43,256 bases of DNA from Sulfurimonas sp. (GTDB lineage Bacteria; Campylobacterota; Campylobacteria; Campylobacterales; Sulfurimonadaceae). The translations under genes were made by a program, and so were the position numbers. Positions 1-6,740 of the stretch are shown here, one piece after another. The DNA lies in the NCBI GenBank assembly GCA_030949825.1, contig JAUZSC010000043.1, forward strand, positions 1 through 43,256, in the 5' to 3' direction. Below the pieces are notes generated by a model. The model had not been told where the DNA came from and searched no databases. It saw only the letters and a list, made by a program, of their open reading frames with translations. How positions within the stretch are numbered: the stretch's first letter is position 1; the number at the start of each line of letters is the position of its first letter.

Positions 1-86
1 ATCTTTTATTTAAGCATAATATACAAAAGTCCTATAAATATTAGAAATTATTGCATTTTGTCATGTTTTTTGTTTTATTTGTATTT

Positions 87-113
87 TTAACTATCATTTG
101 AAATGATAGTTAA
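87..113. repeat. Perfect 27-bp palindrome near left edge
   Basis: Arms TTAACTATCATTT and AAATGATAGTTAA are exact complements around a single G. It lies just upstream of a TATAAT box and of the first recombination box. It has no T-tail, so an operator or protein-binding site is more likely than a terminator. The protein that would bind it is unknown. Confidence 0.6.
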
Positions 114-115
114 TT

Positions 116-144
116 TTAGTTTTTAAGAGTTTTTTGTATATAAT
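116..144 (+). promoter_or_regulatory. Candidate promoter reading into the cassette array
   Basis: TATAAT at 139-144 lies 16 bp before the recombination box at 160. The -35 region (about 116-121, TTAGTT) is weak. Its position and direction are those of the Pc promoter that reads from the platform into the first cassette of an integron. That role is an inference. Confidence 0.4.
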
Positions 145-159
145 GATATTAAATAAATA

Positions 160-167
160 GTTATATC
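160..167 (+). other. Recombination box (attI or right end of an attC)
   Basis: GTTATATC is complementary to the R'' box GATATAAC of the first attC at 775-782, as expected for the two ends of one cassette cut between G and TT. No matching hairpin is visible upstream within 1-159, so this could be attI rather than an attC. The window starts too close to decide. Confidence 0.5.
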
Positions 168-266
168 CAAGAAGCCACATTATCTGGAAATTTGGATATG
201 CCTATTTATGAAAATAAATTGGTAAATTTAATTTTGGAGTCTCAAATGAAGAGATTAGTTTTAAGT
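160..266 (+). repeat. Shared cassette leader, copy 1 (partner 905-1017)
   Basis: From the recombination box through the ribosome-binding site and the first seven codons, this stretch closely matches 905-1017. Both contain GCCACATTAT, GGAA, ATATGCCTATTT and AATTGGTAAATT. The similarity stops within the signal peptide, and the mature proteins are unrelated. Copy 1 also contains an 8-bp inverted repeat (ATATCCAA at 163-170, TTGGATAT at 192-199) that copy 2 does not keep. Confidence 0.75.
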
Positions 267-713
267 TTAATATCTATTATGGTGTTTATAGGTTTAAGTG
301 GGTGTGCAACGAATACTGTTGTTGTTCCATATAAAAATGATATTAAAAAAAGTCTGAAAATTTCATTGTTAAAAGATAGTAATGTAACTATTTCAAAACA
401 AGTTTTAACTTCAATTAATGAACAGGTAAAAAATGGATTAATAAAGCGAAATTTACTATATTCAAATGAAACAGACTTCAATAATGTTGAAATAAGATTA
501 ACATCATATAGAATGAGACCAGATGCGGCTAGACTTACTGTAGGTATATTAGCAGGATGCGATAATATTAAAAGCGATATTATTATTAAAAATAATGAAA
601 ATATAATAATTGGTCAATCTAAAATTGAATTTAAAGAATGTGCTGCTTGGGGAGTTTCTTCACAAGTAATAACTGCATACAGTAAAGAAGTAATTAAATA
701 TCTAACACAATGA
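246..713 (+). CDS. DUF4410-like lipoprotein in cassette 1
   Basis: A 155-residue predicted lipoprotein. The start at 246 is chosen because GGAG sits at 236-239 and the protein then opens with a normal signal peptide (MKRLVLSLISIMVF) and lipobox LSGC. An upstream in-frame TTG at 192 has no such support. The mature part contains RMRPDAARLTVGILAGC followed by alternating strands and resembles DUF4410-type periplasmic lipoproteins, a weak match made by eye. It would be anchored in the outer or inner membrane facing the periplasm. It is the only gene of the first cassette and is followed by a 60-bp spacer and attC1. Function unknown. Confidence 0.75.
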   Translation: MKRLVLSLISIMVFIGLSGCATNTVVVPYKNDIKKSLKISLLKDSNVTISKQVLTSINEQVKNGLIKRNLLYSNETDFNNVEIRLTSYRMRPDAARLTVGILAGCDNIKSDIIIKNNENIIIGQSKIEFKECAAWGVSSQVITAYSKEVIKYLTQ

Positions 714-774
714 TATGCTTCTCGTTCCCATCCGTCCTCGGTGGGAGTACATATACAAACACAACTGACTAAGA

Positions 775-912
775 GATATAACAAATCGTAGCAAGAAAAA
801 TATGTTACCACAGCCGATTTTTAACTTTGAAAACTTCAAAGATTTGGATACTATTGTAAAACTTAAAAGAGTTCAAAACAGGTAACATATTTTTGTACTC
901 AGTAGTTGTATC
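775..912 (+). other. attC site 1, long VCR-like form (138 bp)
   Basis: R'' is GATATAAC (775-782) and R' is GTTGTATC (905-912). An uninterrupted 14-bp inner stem pairs 796-809 (AAAAATATGTTACC) with 881-894 (GGTAACATATTTTT). The long loop holds a smaller hairpin, CTTTGAA/TTCAAAG. Length and layout resemble Vibrio VCR sites. The sequence differs from the four shorter sites downstream. Confidence 0.7.
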
Positions 913-1017
913 CAGGTTGCCACATTATTTGGAAGTTTGTATATGCCTATTTTATGAAAGTAAAATTGGTAAATTAAATTTTCGGAGGTCTCTTAAATGA
1001 AGAGATTAATTTTAAGT
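905..1017 (+). repeat. Shared cassette leader, copy 2
   Basis: Partner of 160-266. It starts at the R' box of attC1 and runs into the signal peptide of the second lipoprotein. Small indels separate the copies, such as an extra T in CCTATTTT and a stronger Shine-Dalgarno, CGGAGG. Confidence 0.75.
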
Positions 1018-1413
1018 ACAATAGCTATGGGTGTGTTAATTGGTTTTAGTGGATGTAGCAATAACCCAGAAGATACTTTACAAGAAAGTATCAATAACTA
1101 CAAAGAATGTATGATTGATAATGATTTTAAATGTCAAGTAGAATTTATGGATATAACTGCGATGGAAGAAATGACTGGAGCAAAAGTAGATATAGATGCA
1201 GTAGTTAAAGAATTTAAATCCTCTGGAATAATAGTATCAAATATTCAAATGAATAAGCCATCTAAAATTACTAGAAATGGAGATATACTAAGCTCTTCTA
1301 TTTCATATTCTATGACAGCTAAAATGCAAGGGCAAGAAATAAAAACTGATGCTTCAATAAATGCAATTTCTAAAGATAATGGTTCTACATGGCTATTTAG
1401 TTCAGAATATTAG
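997..1413 (+). CDS. Small lipoprotein, first gene of cassette 2
   Basis: A 138-residue predicted lipoprotein. Signal peptide MKRLILSTIAMGVLIG and lipobox FSGC are near-copies of those of the cassette 1 lipoprotein. The mature region is different: an acidic helix with NNYKECMIDNDFKCQ, then a beta-rich part ending in STWLFSSEY. This layout recalls DUF4878/NTF2-like lipoproteins, but I do not assign a family. CGGAGG precedes the start by about eight bases. The next gene begins nine bases after the stop, so the two are probably co-transcribed. Confidence 0.8.
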   Translation: MKRLILSTIAMGVLIGFSGCSNNPEDTLQESINNYKECMIDNDFKCQVEFMDITAMEEMTGAKVDIDAVVKEFKSSGIIVSNIQMNKPSKITRNGDILSSSISYSMTAKMQGQEIKTDASINAISKDNGSTWLFSSEY

Positions 1414-1422
1414 GAGCATAAA

Positions 1423-1668
1423 ATGGCATCTGTATTACTTGAAGAGATGATGAGTTGTGAGCAATGTGGGCATGATACTTTATACAGAAAAAATGCTAAA
1501 AAAATGAGTTGGATTTTACATATTATTTTATCTGTTGTAACAATGGGTGGATGGCTTGTAATTTGGGGAATATTATTTCTTTGGCATATAATTAATAAAA
1601 CAGGAACAGCATTAACAAACAGCTGGACATGTAGTGCTTGTGGAAATAAAAAGTTAATTGCACTTTAA
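1423..1668 (+). CDS. Zinc-ribbon membrane miniprotein
   Basis: An 81-residue protein with a split zinc ribbon: CEQCG near the N-terminus and CSACG near the C-terminus, each a CxxC knuckle. Between them are two hydrophobic segments (around residues 29-58) that could form a membrane hairpin, which would bring both knuckles to the same face. GGAG overlapping the previous stop codon serves as ribosome-binding site. Similar small zinc-ribbon membrane proteins are common and mostly uncharacterised. Function unknown. Confidence 0.7.
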   Translation: MASVLLEEMMSCEQCGHDTLYRKNAKKMSWILHIILSVVTMGGWLVIWGILFLWHIINKTGTALTNSWTCSACGNKKLIAL

Positions 1669-1686
1669 AAGATATAAGGAATTTCT

Positions 1687-1923
1687 ATGGGATTAAAATG
1701 TAACAATGTTGAAGCTTTAAGAGTAGCAATAAAAAATGCTTGTGAAGAAGAAAAACCAAACGGACAGATAAAACACCAATTTGTGGATTGTGTTGTAAAC
1801 ACATACGATACTGGTTCAGTTGTTATTCAAGATAATAGTAAAGAGAAAGCAACCCAAAATCAAATTGAGGATTTAATAAAATCTATAAATAGTTTAGATA
1901 TTGCCGTTTGCAACAAAAAATAA
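1687..1923 (+). CDS. Small cytoplasmic protein of unknown function
   Basis: A 78-residue protein with no signal or membrane segment, preceded by AAGGA at a normal distance. It has a helix-strand-helix pattern with NTYDTGSVVIQDNSKE in the middle. That stretch faintly resembles the TBP-like strands at the N-terminus of RNase HIII (a tyrosine/glycine turn followed by VVIQ), but it is too short to claim homology. It follows the zinc-ribbon gene by 18 bp and may belong to the same transcript. Confidence 0.6.
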   Translation: MGLKCNNVEALRVAIKNACEEEKPNGQIKHQFVDCVVNTYDTGSVVIQDNSKEKATQNQIEDLIKSINSLDIAVCNKK

Positions 1924-1929
1924 ACTTAT

Positions 1930-1957
1930 GCAAAACTCACTTGAGTTTTGCTATAAT
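1930..1957 (+). promoter_or_regulatory. Palindromic operator and promoter of TA pair 1
   Basis: GCAAAACTCA (1930-1939) and TGAGTTTTGC (1942-1951) are exact 10-bp inverted arms. They directly abut a consensus TATAAT at 1952-1957, so the palindrome fills the -35/-10 spacer. This is the classic position for autorepression by an antitoxin. The second TA pair at 9822 has the same arrangement with a different palindrome. Confidence 0.65.
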
Positions 1958-1986
1958 GATTTAAATGTACACTAAAAGGATTAATC

Positions 1987-2187
1987 ATGCAACTTCAACC
2001 AAACTATATAGTTGATACTCACAATCATAAAATAGCAGTTCAGTTAGACATAAAAACTTATGAAAAAATCACAGATGTATTAGAAGATTATGCACTTTTT
2101 AAATTTATGGATGAAAATAAAGATGATGAAAAATTATCTTTAAAAGATGCAAGAACATTATATGCTTCACTAAAAAAATATTCTTAA
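1987..2187 (+). CDS. Antitoxin of a RelE/ParE-type pair
   Basis: A 66-residue acidic protein upstream of a RelE-like toxin. An N-terminal strand (IAVQLDIKTYEKI) followed by helices resembles RelB/Phd-type antitoxins of the short form, where the N-terminal part dimerises on DNA and the C-terminal acidic tail binds the toxin. AAAAGGA lies at 1975-1981. The palindrome over its promoter supports autoregulation by the complex. Assignment rests largely on the adjacent toxin. Confidence 0.7.
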   Translation: MQLQPNYIVDTHNHKIAVQLDIKTYEKITDVLEDYALFKFMDENKDDEKLSLKDARTLYASLKKYS

Positions 2188-2192
2188 AAAGT

Positions 2193-2459
2193 ATGGAAGT
2201 TGAATATAGAAAAAAGTTTTTAAAAGAGCTTTCAAAGCTACCAACAGAATATGCGAAAACAATTGAAGAGTTTATTTTTGATGACTTGCCAAGTTATTCA
2301 TGCTTGAGTGATATTGGAAAAGTTGAGAAAATGACTGGTTACAAGAATTATTTCAAAATAAGATTCGGTAATTATAGAGTTGGTATCAAAAAAGAGAATG
2401 ATTGTATAATCATAGAAACAGTAAAGCACAGAAGAGAAATTTACAAGTACTTTCCATAA
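2193..2459 (+). CDS. RelE/ParE superfamily toxin
   Basis: An 88-residue protein with the RelE fold signature: N-terminal helices (FLKELSKLP), then KIRFGNYRVG, and the C-terminal strand VKHRREIYKYFP with basic and aromatic residues placed as in ribosome-dependent mRNA interferases. It starts five bases after the antitoxin stop, so translation is probably coupled. The product would cleave mRNA or, if closer to ParE, poison gyrase; the motif favours the RelE/YafQ side. It is the last gene before attC2, a common place for TA pairs in sedentary integrons, where they stabilise the array. Confidence 0.8.
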   Translation: MEVEYRKKFLKELSKLPTEYAKTIEEFIFDDLPSYSCLSDIGKVEKMTGYKNYFKIRFGNYRVGIKKENDCIIIETVKHRREIYKYFP

Positions 2460-2483
2460 ATTAAAAGCATTAAAGTAAGTTCA

Positions 2484-2553
2484 GATACAACAAAACATAG
2501 GAACGCAATAAATTACCTAGCGGAAATTTATGGTTCTATTCGACCGTTGTATC
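2484..2553 (+). other. attC site 2 (70 bp)
   Basis: R'' GATACAAC (2484-2491) and R' GTTGTATC (2546-2553) are exact complements. The inner arms around TAGC pair imperfectly (ATAAATTACC with GGAAATTTAT, then AGGAAC with GTTCT), leaving the unpaired bases typical of attC. Closely matches sites 3, 4 and 5. Confidence 0.8.
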
Positions 2554-2656
2554 AGATTTTCCAAGTGACTATAAAAAATACAAATATCGTAACTAATCAC
2601 CCTATTTAAAGCTAAAAACAATTCAAAAATTCAGCTCAAAATACCTCTTAAGAAAG

Positions 2657-2684
2657 CCTATTTATAGGGTTTTTTAGCTATAAT
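2657..2684 (+). promoter_or_regulatory. Short hairpin/T-run and promoter inside IS66 left end
   Basis: A weak CCTAT/ATAGG hairpin at 2657-2668 is followed by a T-run (2670-2675). It could reduce incoming read-through from the cassettes. Directly after it, TATAAT at 2679-2684 is a good -10 for the transposase gene. Confidence 0.4.
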
Positions 2685-2711
2685 ATCTTTAAATAAAAAG
2701 AGGGTTTATGC

Positions 2712-4139
2712 TTGAAGAAAAATAGAATAAAATATCAATTTTCATTAAAATCAAAAGAAGAATTAGAACAACTAACACATGAAGAATTACTAAAATATGT
2801 GAATGATCTTCAAGATAATTCAATACAAGAAAAGCCACCAAAGAATTGCCCTGAAGCGAAGCTGAGGAAATGCCCTCGGGGTACTAATAACTCAAGTATC
2901 TCACCATCAAGTGAGATAGCACCTCCCAAAAAAAGAAACAATAAAAACCAATCTCTTCGAGAGAAGAGTAATAAAAGTGTTGGTGGGCAATTAGGAAGAG
3001 ATGGAGTTACACTTTTACAAAGTGATACTCCTGATGAGATTGTTACACTGCCTTATTCTTTGACGCACTGTAAAAAGTGTAATGTCGATATATCTACTGT
3101 AGTAGCTAAACTCAAAGAGAGGAGACAAGTTCTTGATATTGAACTCTCATCTATAGCTCATAAAATAACAGAGTATCAAAGCTTCTCTAAAAAGTGTTTC
3201 TCTTGTGGATATGAAAATCATGACAATAGTTCATTTACAATAGCTCCAAATATAAGTTATGGTTCAACTGTTATAGCGATGGTTGCATATCTAAGTGTTT
3301 CTCAATATATGTCAAATATGCGAATAGTAGAACTTATGAAGAATCTATTTAACATCAAACTATCAGAGGGAAGTATTACAGGTTTATTAGCAAAAGCTTC
3401 AAAGCTTTCACTAAGCACTATAGATAGGATTACTACCATCTTAGAACAAGTACCTATTATAGGTATTGATGAAACAGGATGTAAAATCAATAGTTTTAAA
3501 TATTGGCATTGGACTTTTCAGAATGAGCGTAACACTTTGATTATTGCAAACAAGTCACGAGGCACAAAAGTTATCAACAATACATTTGAAAATGGTTTTA
3601 AAAATGCTTGTGTAGTTCATGATAATTATTCATCATATAGCTCACTTGAGTGCAAGAGTGAACAGTTATGTTTAGCTCATAAGATGAGAGATTTAAACTA
3701 TGCTATTGAGTGTGAGGGTACGAAGCTAATGAAAGACATTAAAACATTACTCAAAGAAGCTATAAGAGATGATAAAGAGAGTTTAAGCTCTACTCAAAGA
3801 GTGCTACTCAAAGCTCAGTATGACAAAATGCTACAACATCTTTTATCTATGCCATATATAGAAAAAAGTGAAACGCATAAACAAATAAAATCACTTACAA
3901 AGTCCAAAGATAAACTCTTTACTTTTTTACTTGATGAAAATATACCAGCTGATAATAATGGAAGTGAACGCGCTATTAGAAATGTAAAGGTTAAGCAAAA
4001 AGTATCAGGACAATTCAAATCACTTGAAGGTGCACAAAATTATGCTAACTTACGATCTGTTATTGATACTTCTCGTAAACGCGGCTTAAATGAATTTGAA
4101 TCCTTGGTTTCTATAATGCAGGGGAATTCTCTCTTTTAG
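2712..4139 (+). CDS. IS66-family transposase (TnpC type)
   Basis: A 475-residue DDE transposase. An N-terminal helical region and proline-rich linker are followed by a zinc-binding part (HCKKC at about residue 119 and CFSCG at about 162). The catalytic core then shows D in IIGIDETG, D in VVHDNYSSY and E in NNGSERAIRN. The start is TTG at 2712, with AGAGGG upstream. An ATG at 2708 in another frame reads only five codons, so it is either incidental or a tiny leader. All three catalytic residues are present, so the enzyme looks active. A GC-rich stretch at 2845-2882 encodes an odd linker segment. Confidence 0.9.
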   Translation: MKKNRIKYQFSLKSKEELEQLTHEELLKYVNDLQDNSIQEKPPKNCPEAKLRKCPRGTNNSSISPSSEIAPPKKRNNKNQSLREKSNKSVGGQLGRDGVTLLQSDTPDEIVTLPYSLTHCKKCNVDISTVVAKLKERRQVLDIELSSIAHKITEYQSFSKKCFSCGYENHDNSSFTIAPNISYGSTVIAMVAYLSVSQYMSNMRIVELMKNLFNIKLSEGSITGLLAKASKLSLSTIDRITTILEQVPIIGIDETGCKINSFKYWHWTFQNERNTLIIANKSRGTKVINNTFENGFKNACVVHDNYSSYSSLECKSEQLCLAHKMRDLNYAIECEGTKLMKDIKTLLKEAIRDDKESLSSTQRVLLKAQYDKMLQHLLSMPYIEKSETHKQIKSLTKSKDKLFTFLLDENIPADNNGSERAIRNVKVKQKVSGQFKSLEGAQNYANLRSVIDTSRKRGLNEFESLVSIMQGNSLF

Positions 4140-4217
4140 AGAGGGTGATTAGTTACCAAATATCTTTATAATCTTAAAAAAGTTATAATTAAAAAAATAA
4201 AATTTCAAAGGTAAATA

Positions 4218-5325
4218 ATGAGTTTAAGTAATGAAATAAAAGATAATGCAAAAAAAGTACACACAACAGAAATGAAAATGTCTATAGGTGAAATTATTAG
4301 TATGTACAAAGAAAAAGAAATTATTATTAGACCAGAATTTCAAAGACTTTTTAGATGGAAAAAAGAACAAAAATCAAGATTTATTGAATCAATTTTAATT
4401 GGAATACCTATTCCAACCATATTTGTACAACAAATAGATGATGGGCGATGGGAAGTTATTGATGGACTACAAAGAATCTCTACAATTTTAGAATTTGTAG
4501 GAATTTTACTAAATGATAAAAAAGAATTATATCCTCGTTTAAAATTAATGAAAACAAAATTTTTACCTAGTTTGGAGAATGTAACATATGAGAACTTTAA
4601 AGACAATGATATGCAACAAGAATCAAATATCACTTTTGATATGGAGACAAAATTAATCTTTAAAAGAACAGCACTTTCTATACAGATAGTAAAAAGAGAA
4701 AGTGATGATACAACTAAATATGAACTTTTTGATAGATTAAATTCAGGGGGAACACCTTTAAGTGGACAAGAAATAAGAAATGCAATATTTTTATTAGAAA
4801 AACCAGATGCTGTTTTGTTTATTAAAAAATTAGCAAAAAATGAAGATTTTATTAATATTATTGCTCTATCAGATAGATTGAATGATATTGCTTATAATGA
4901 AGAATTAGTTATTAGATTTTTTTGTATACATAACAAATCCTCAAAAAGTTATAAGTTCTTCATCTGTTAAAAGTTTTTTAGATGACTATTTAAGAAGTGA
5001 TTTTCAAAATGAACAAAAAAATAGTTTAGAAGAAAAATTTATAAATTTCTTTAGGATTCTTAATGAACACCTTGATTATACAGTTTTTAGACGTGAAAAT
5101 AAACGTGGGATTTTAAGTGATTTCAAAATTTCAAAATTTGAAGCATTAGTAATCGGCTTGTCAGACAATATTTCTATCTTTAACACAAATCCTGAATGTT
5201 TAAAAGAAAAAATTAAGCTAGTTGAAAAAGAGGATTGGTTTGAAGAATTTTCAAGACAAGGTTCTATGGCAAAGAAGAGGATAGCTAGTTTTATTAGCCA
5301 TGCACCAAAATATTTCAAATGTTAA
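4218..5325 (+). pseudogene. DUF262 protein, frameshifted (cassette 3)
   Basis: N-terminal ParB-like DUF262 domain with FQRLFRW (residues 41-47) and the nucleotide-binding motif as DGLQR (82-86; DGQQR is usual). The reading frame ends early at 4970. The protein continues in the next frame after a seven-T run at 4917-4923: with six Ts it reads on through KSFLDDYLRSDF to SHAPKYFKC, stopping at 5325 and overlapping the next start. The full product would be about 368 residues. DUF262 proteins (GmrSD and relatives) act in nucleotide-dependent DNA restriction or other anti-phage systems. Paired here with a HEPN protein. The shift may be a sequence error, slippage or true decay. Confidence 0.8.
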
Positions 5326-5993
5326 ACTTTGAGGTTACTTTAGAAAAATTGGAAGAAAATTTAACTAAAGATATAACTTGGAGAAAACAAGAATTAGTTA
5401 ATTTACAAAATGAAATTAACTCTAAATTTGAGTTAAATAATCAAGAAGTTAGTTTTTTGATTAGAGGCTCAATAGCTTTGATTTATGCTCATTGGGAAGG
5501 AAGTGTTAAATCTCAGTTAACTAGTTATATTGATTTTTTAAATACCTTGATAGAAAAAAATCATTTAGCATTAGAAGAATATGATGATGAAATTTTAGAT
5601 TTAATTTTTCAACCTACTATAAAAATATTAGGACACAATACAAAAGAAAAAAGATTAAAAGGTATAACAGATTTTAAGCAAGTATATCTTAACAAAAATA
5701 TTTTAAAAATTAACTCTAAAGATGTAATAGTTACAAAATCAAATCTTAGTTATGAAGTTTTAACTAAACTTTTTCAACTCTTTAAAATTCAAACAATAGA
5801 TAGTATTTATAAAACATTTATAGAGACTTTACTTAAAGACAGAAATGCAATAGCACATGGTGAAAAGAAATATACAACTGTTGATGCTTCTTTAAAACAA
5901 AAAATAGAACAAAACTCTACAAAAACTTTGAAACTAATTAATGAAATTAAAAATAATATTCTTGTTAAAGCAACTACATATAAAGAAATATAA
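5319..5993 (+). CDS. MAE_28990-like HEPN protein, partner of DUF262
   Basis: A 224-residue helical protein with the HEPN ribonuclease motif RNAIAH (R175, H180), the Rx4-6H signature of this superfamily. An upstream IRGSIALIYAHWEGSVK helix (48-64) is characteristic of the MAE_28990/MAE_18760 group. Its ATG overlaps the DUF262 stop (ATGTTAA), so the two genes are translationally coupled. HEPN proteins of this group are reported next to DUF262 genes and are predicted to act as toxic RNases in defence. The pair forms one cassette ending in attC3. I infer an abortive-infection-type system with DUF262 as sensor or ATPase-like partner. Confidence 0.78.
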   Translation: MLNFEVTLEKLEENLTKDITWRKQELVNLQNEINSKFELNNQEVSFLIRGSIALIYAHWEGSVKSQLTSYIDFLNTLIEKNHLALEEYDDEILDLIFQPTIKILGHNTKEKRLKGITDFKQVYLNKNILKINSKDVIVTKSNLSYEVLTKLFQLFKIQTIDSIYKTFIETLLKDRNAIAHGEKKYTTVDASLKQKIEQNSTKTLKLINEIKNNILVKATTYKEI

Positions 5994-6032
5994 ATATGAT
6001 TTAGAGAATAGTTAAATTGTAATACACTTAAA

Positions 6033-6102
6033 GATACAACAAAACAGAGTATCCAATAAATTACCTAGCGGAAATTTATTGGCTATCTTCGACCGTTATG
6101 AC
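6033..6102 (+). other. attC site 3
   Basis: R'' GATACAAC (6033-6040) pairs with the cassette 3 start box GTTGTATC at 2546. R' is GTTATGAC (6095-6102). The inner stem CCAATAAATTACC / GGAAATTTATTGG encloses TAGC. Nearly identical to sites 2, 4 and 5 in the core. Confidence 0.8.
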
Positions 6103-6135
6103 TATTTATATTAATTAAATTTATGGAGTATGCAA

Positions 6136-6348
6136 ATGTATACAAATTACAGTGAAGTACCATTTTATCAAAAGCAATGGTTTTTTTGGATTATGTTTTT
6201 TACATTAAATCCAATCGCAATTATTATTTTATTAGTTAAAGATGTTTACTACGAAAGAGGTGGAAAACTTCAAAATTTTGGAATTGCTAATAAAATATTT
6301 ATTATTATTCTAACTATAGGATTTTACCTACAATATTTAGGGTACTAA
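6136..6348 (+). CDS. Two-helix membrane protein (cassette 4)
   Basis: A 70-residue protein starting MYTNYSEVPFYQKQWFFW. The ATG at 6136 is preferred over 6130 because GGAG at 6125-6128 gives it seven-base spacing. Two hydrophobic segments (about residues 14-34 and 53-68) flank a charged loop KDVYYERGGKLQ. No family is recognised. It is the only intact gene in its cassette. Small membrane proteins of this shape are frequent in integron cassettes and some inhibit phage entry or growth, but nothing here shows that. Confidence 0.65.
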   Translation: MYTNYSEVPFYQKQWFFWIMFFTLNPIAIIILLVKDVYYERGGKLQNFGIANKIFIIILTIGFYLQYLGY

Positions 6349-6357
6349 AAATAATAA

Positions 6358-6537
6358 TTAAATATTTTACTACAAAAATATTGTAAAATTAATAAAATAA
6401 ATTTCATTAATTTAAACGATAATTTATCTAAAGATGATAAAATTATTGACAAGTATTCAGATGATGGAATACATGTTAATAGCAATGGTTATAAAATTTG
6501 GCGAGATAAACTAGATGTGTTTTTAGGGCAAATCTAA
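6358..6537 (+). pseudogene. C-terminal remnant of an SGNH/GDSL hydrolase
   Basis: An open frame of about 59 codons with no start. It reads FINLNDNLSKDD and then YSDDGIHVNSNGYKIWRDKL before a stop. The DGIHxNxxGYxxW block is the conserved C-terminal Asp-His block of SGNH-hydrolase esterases, which remove acyl groups from lipids or sugars. The N-terminal part with the catalytic serine is absent. The remnant ends 17 bases before attC4. It was probably once the payload of this cassette, with the membrane protein gene now fused in front. Confidence 0.7.
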
Positions 6538-6554
6538 TACTTCTAAAAATAAAA

Positions 6555-6623
6555 GCATAACAAAACAGAGTATCCAATAAATTACCTAGCGGTAATTTAT
6601 CGGCTATCTTCAGTCGTTGTGAG
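6555..6623 (+). other. attC site 4
   Basis: R'' GCATAAC (6555-6561) matches the cassette 4 start box GTTATG at 6095. R' is GTTGTGAG (6616-6623). The inner stem ATAAATTACC / GGTAATTTAT is here perfect, with loop TAGC. Confidence 0.78.
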
Positions 6624-6740
6624 TCAAATTACACACTAATCTTGATAAGTAATGATATTTTAAAAAAGGCTTTTGCATGTATAACTCTTCTTAATATAAA
6701 AATAAAGCACCACAAAACAAATAATAAAATAAGGATTCAT

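Larger units (their letters stand above)
2589..4156 (+). mobile_element. IS66-family insertion sequence, complete
   Basis: The element starts GTAACTAATCACCCT and ends with its exact reverse complement; GTAA ends are typical of IS66. It is 1568 bp and flanked by the perfect 8-bp direct repeat CAAATATC (2581-2588 and 4157-4164), the usual IS66 duplication length. It carries only the large transposase, as in the ISBst12-type subgroup that lacks the two small helper genes. It sits 36 bp past attC2, between the start of cassette 3 and the DUF262 gene. Confidence 0.92.

Noticed and set aside
1..159. A further attC hairpin or an integrase end at the left edge
   Set aside because: No paired R''/R' arms and no open frame with recombinase motifs can be seen in this short stretch.
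192..245. TTG start 18 codons upstream for the first lipoprotein
   Set aside because: A longer form would bury the signal peptide, and a good Shine-Dalgarno serves the ATG at 246. The same choice applies to the related gene at 997.
721..752. Imperfect hairpin with GC-rich arms after the first lipoprotein
   Set aside because: CCCA/TGGG pairing is short and lacks a T-run; possibly a weak terminator but not supportable.
2708..2725. ATG start for the IS66 transposase
   Set aside because: This ATG is in a different frame and stops after five codons; the transposase frame opens with TTG at 2712.
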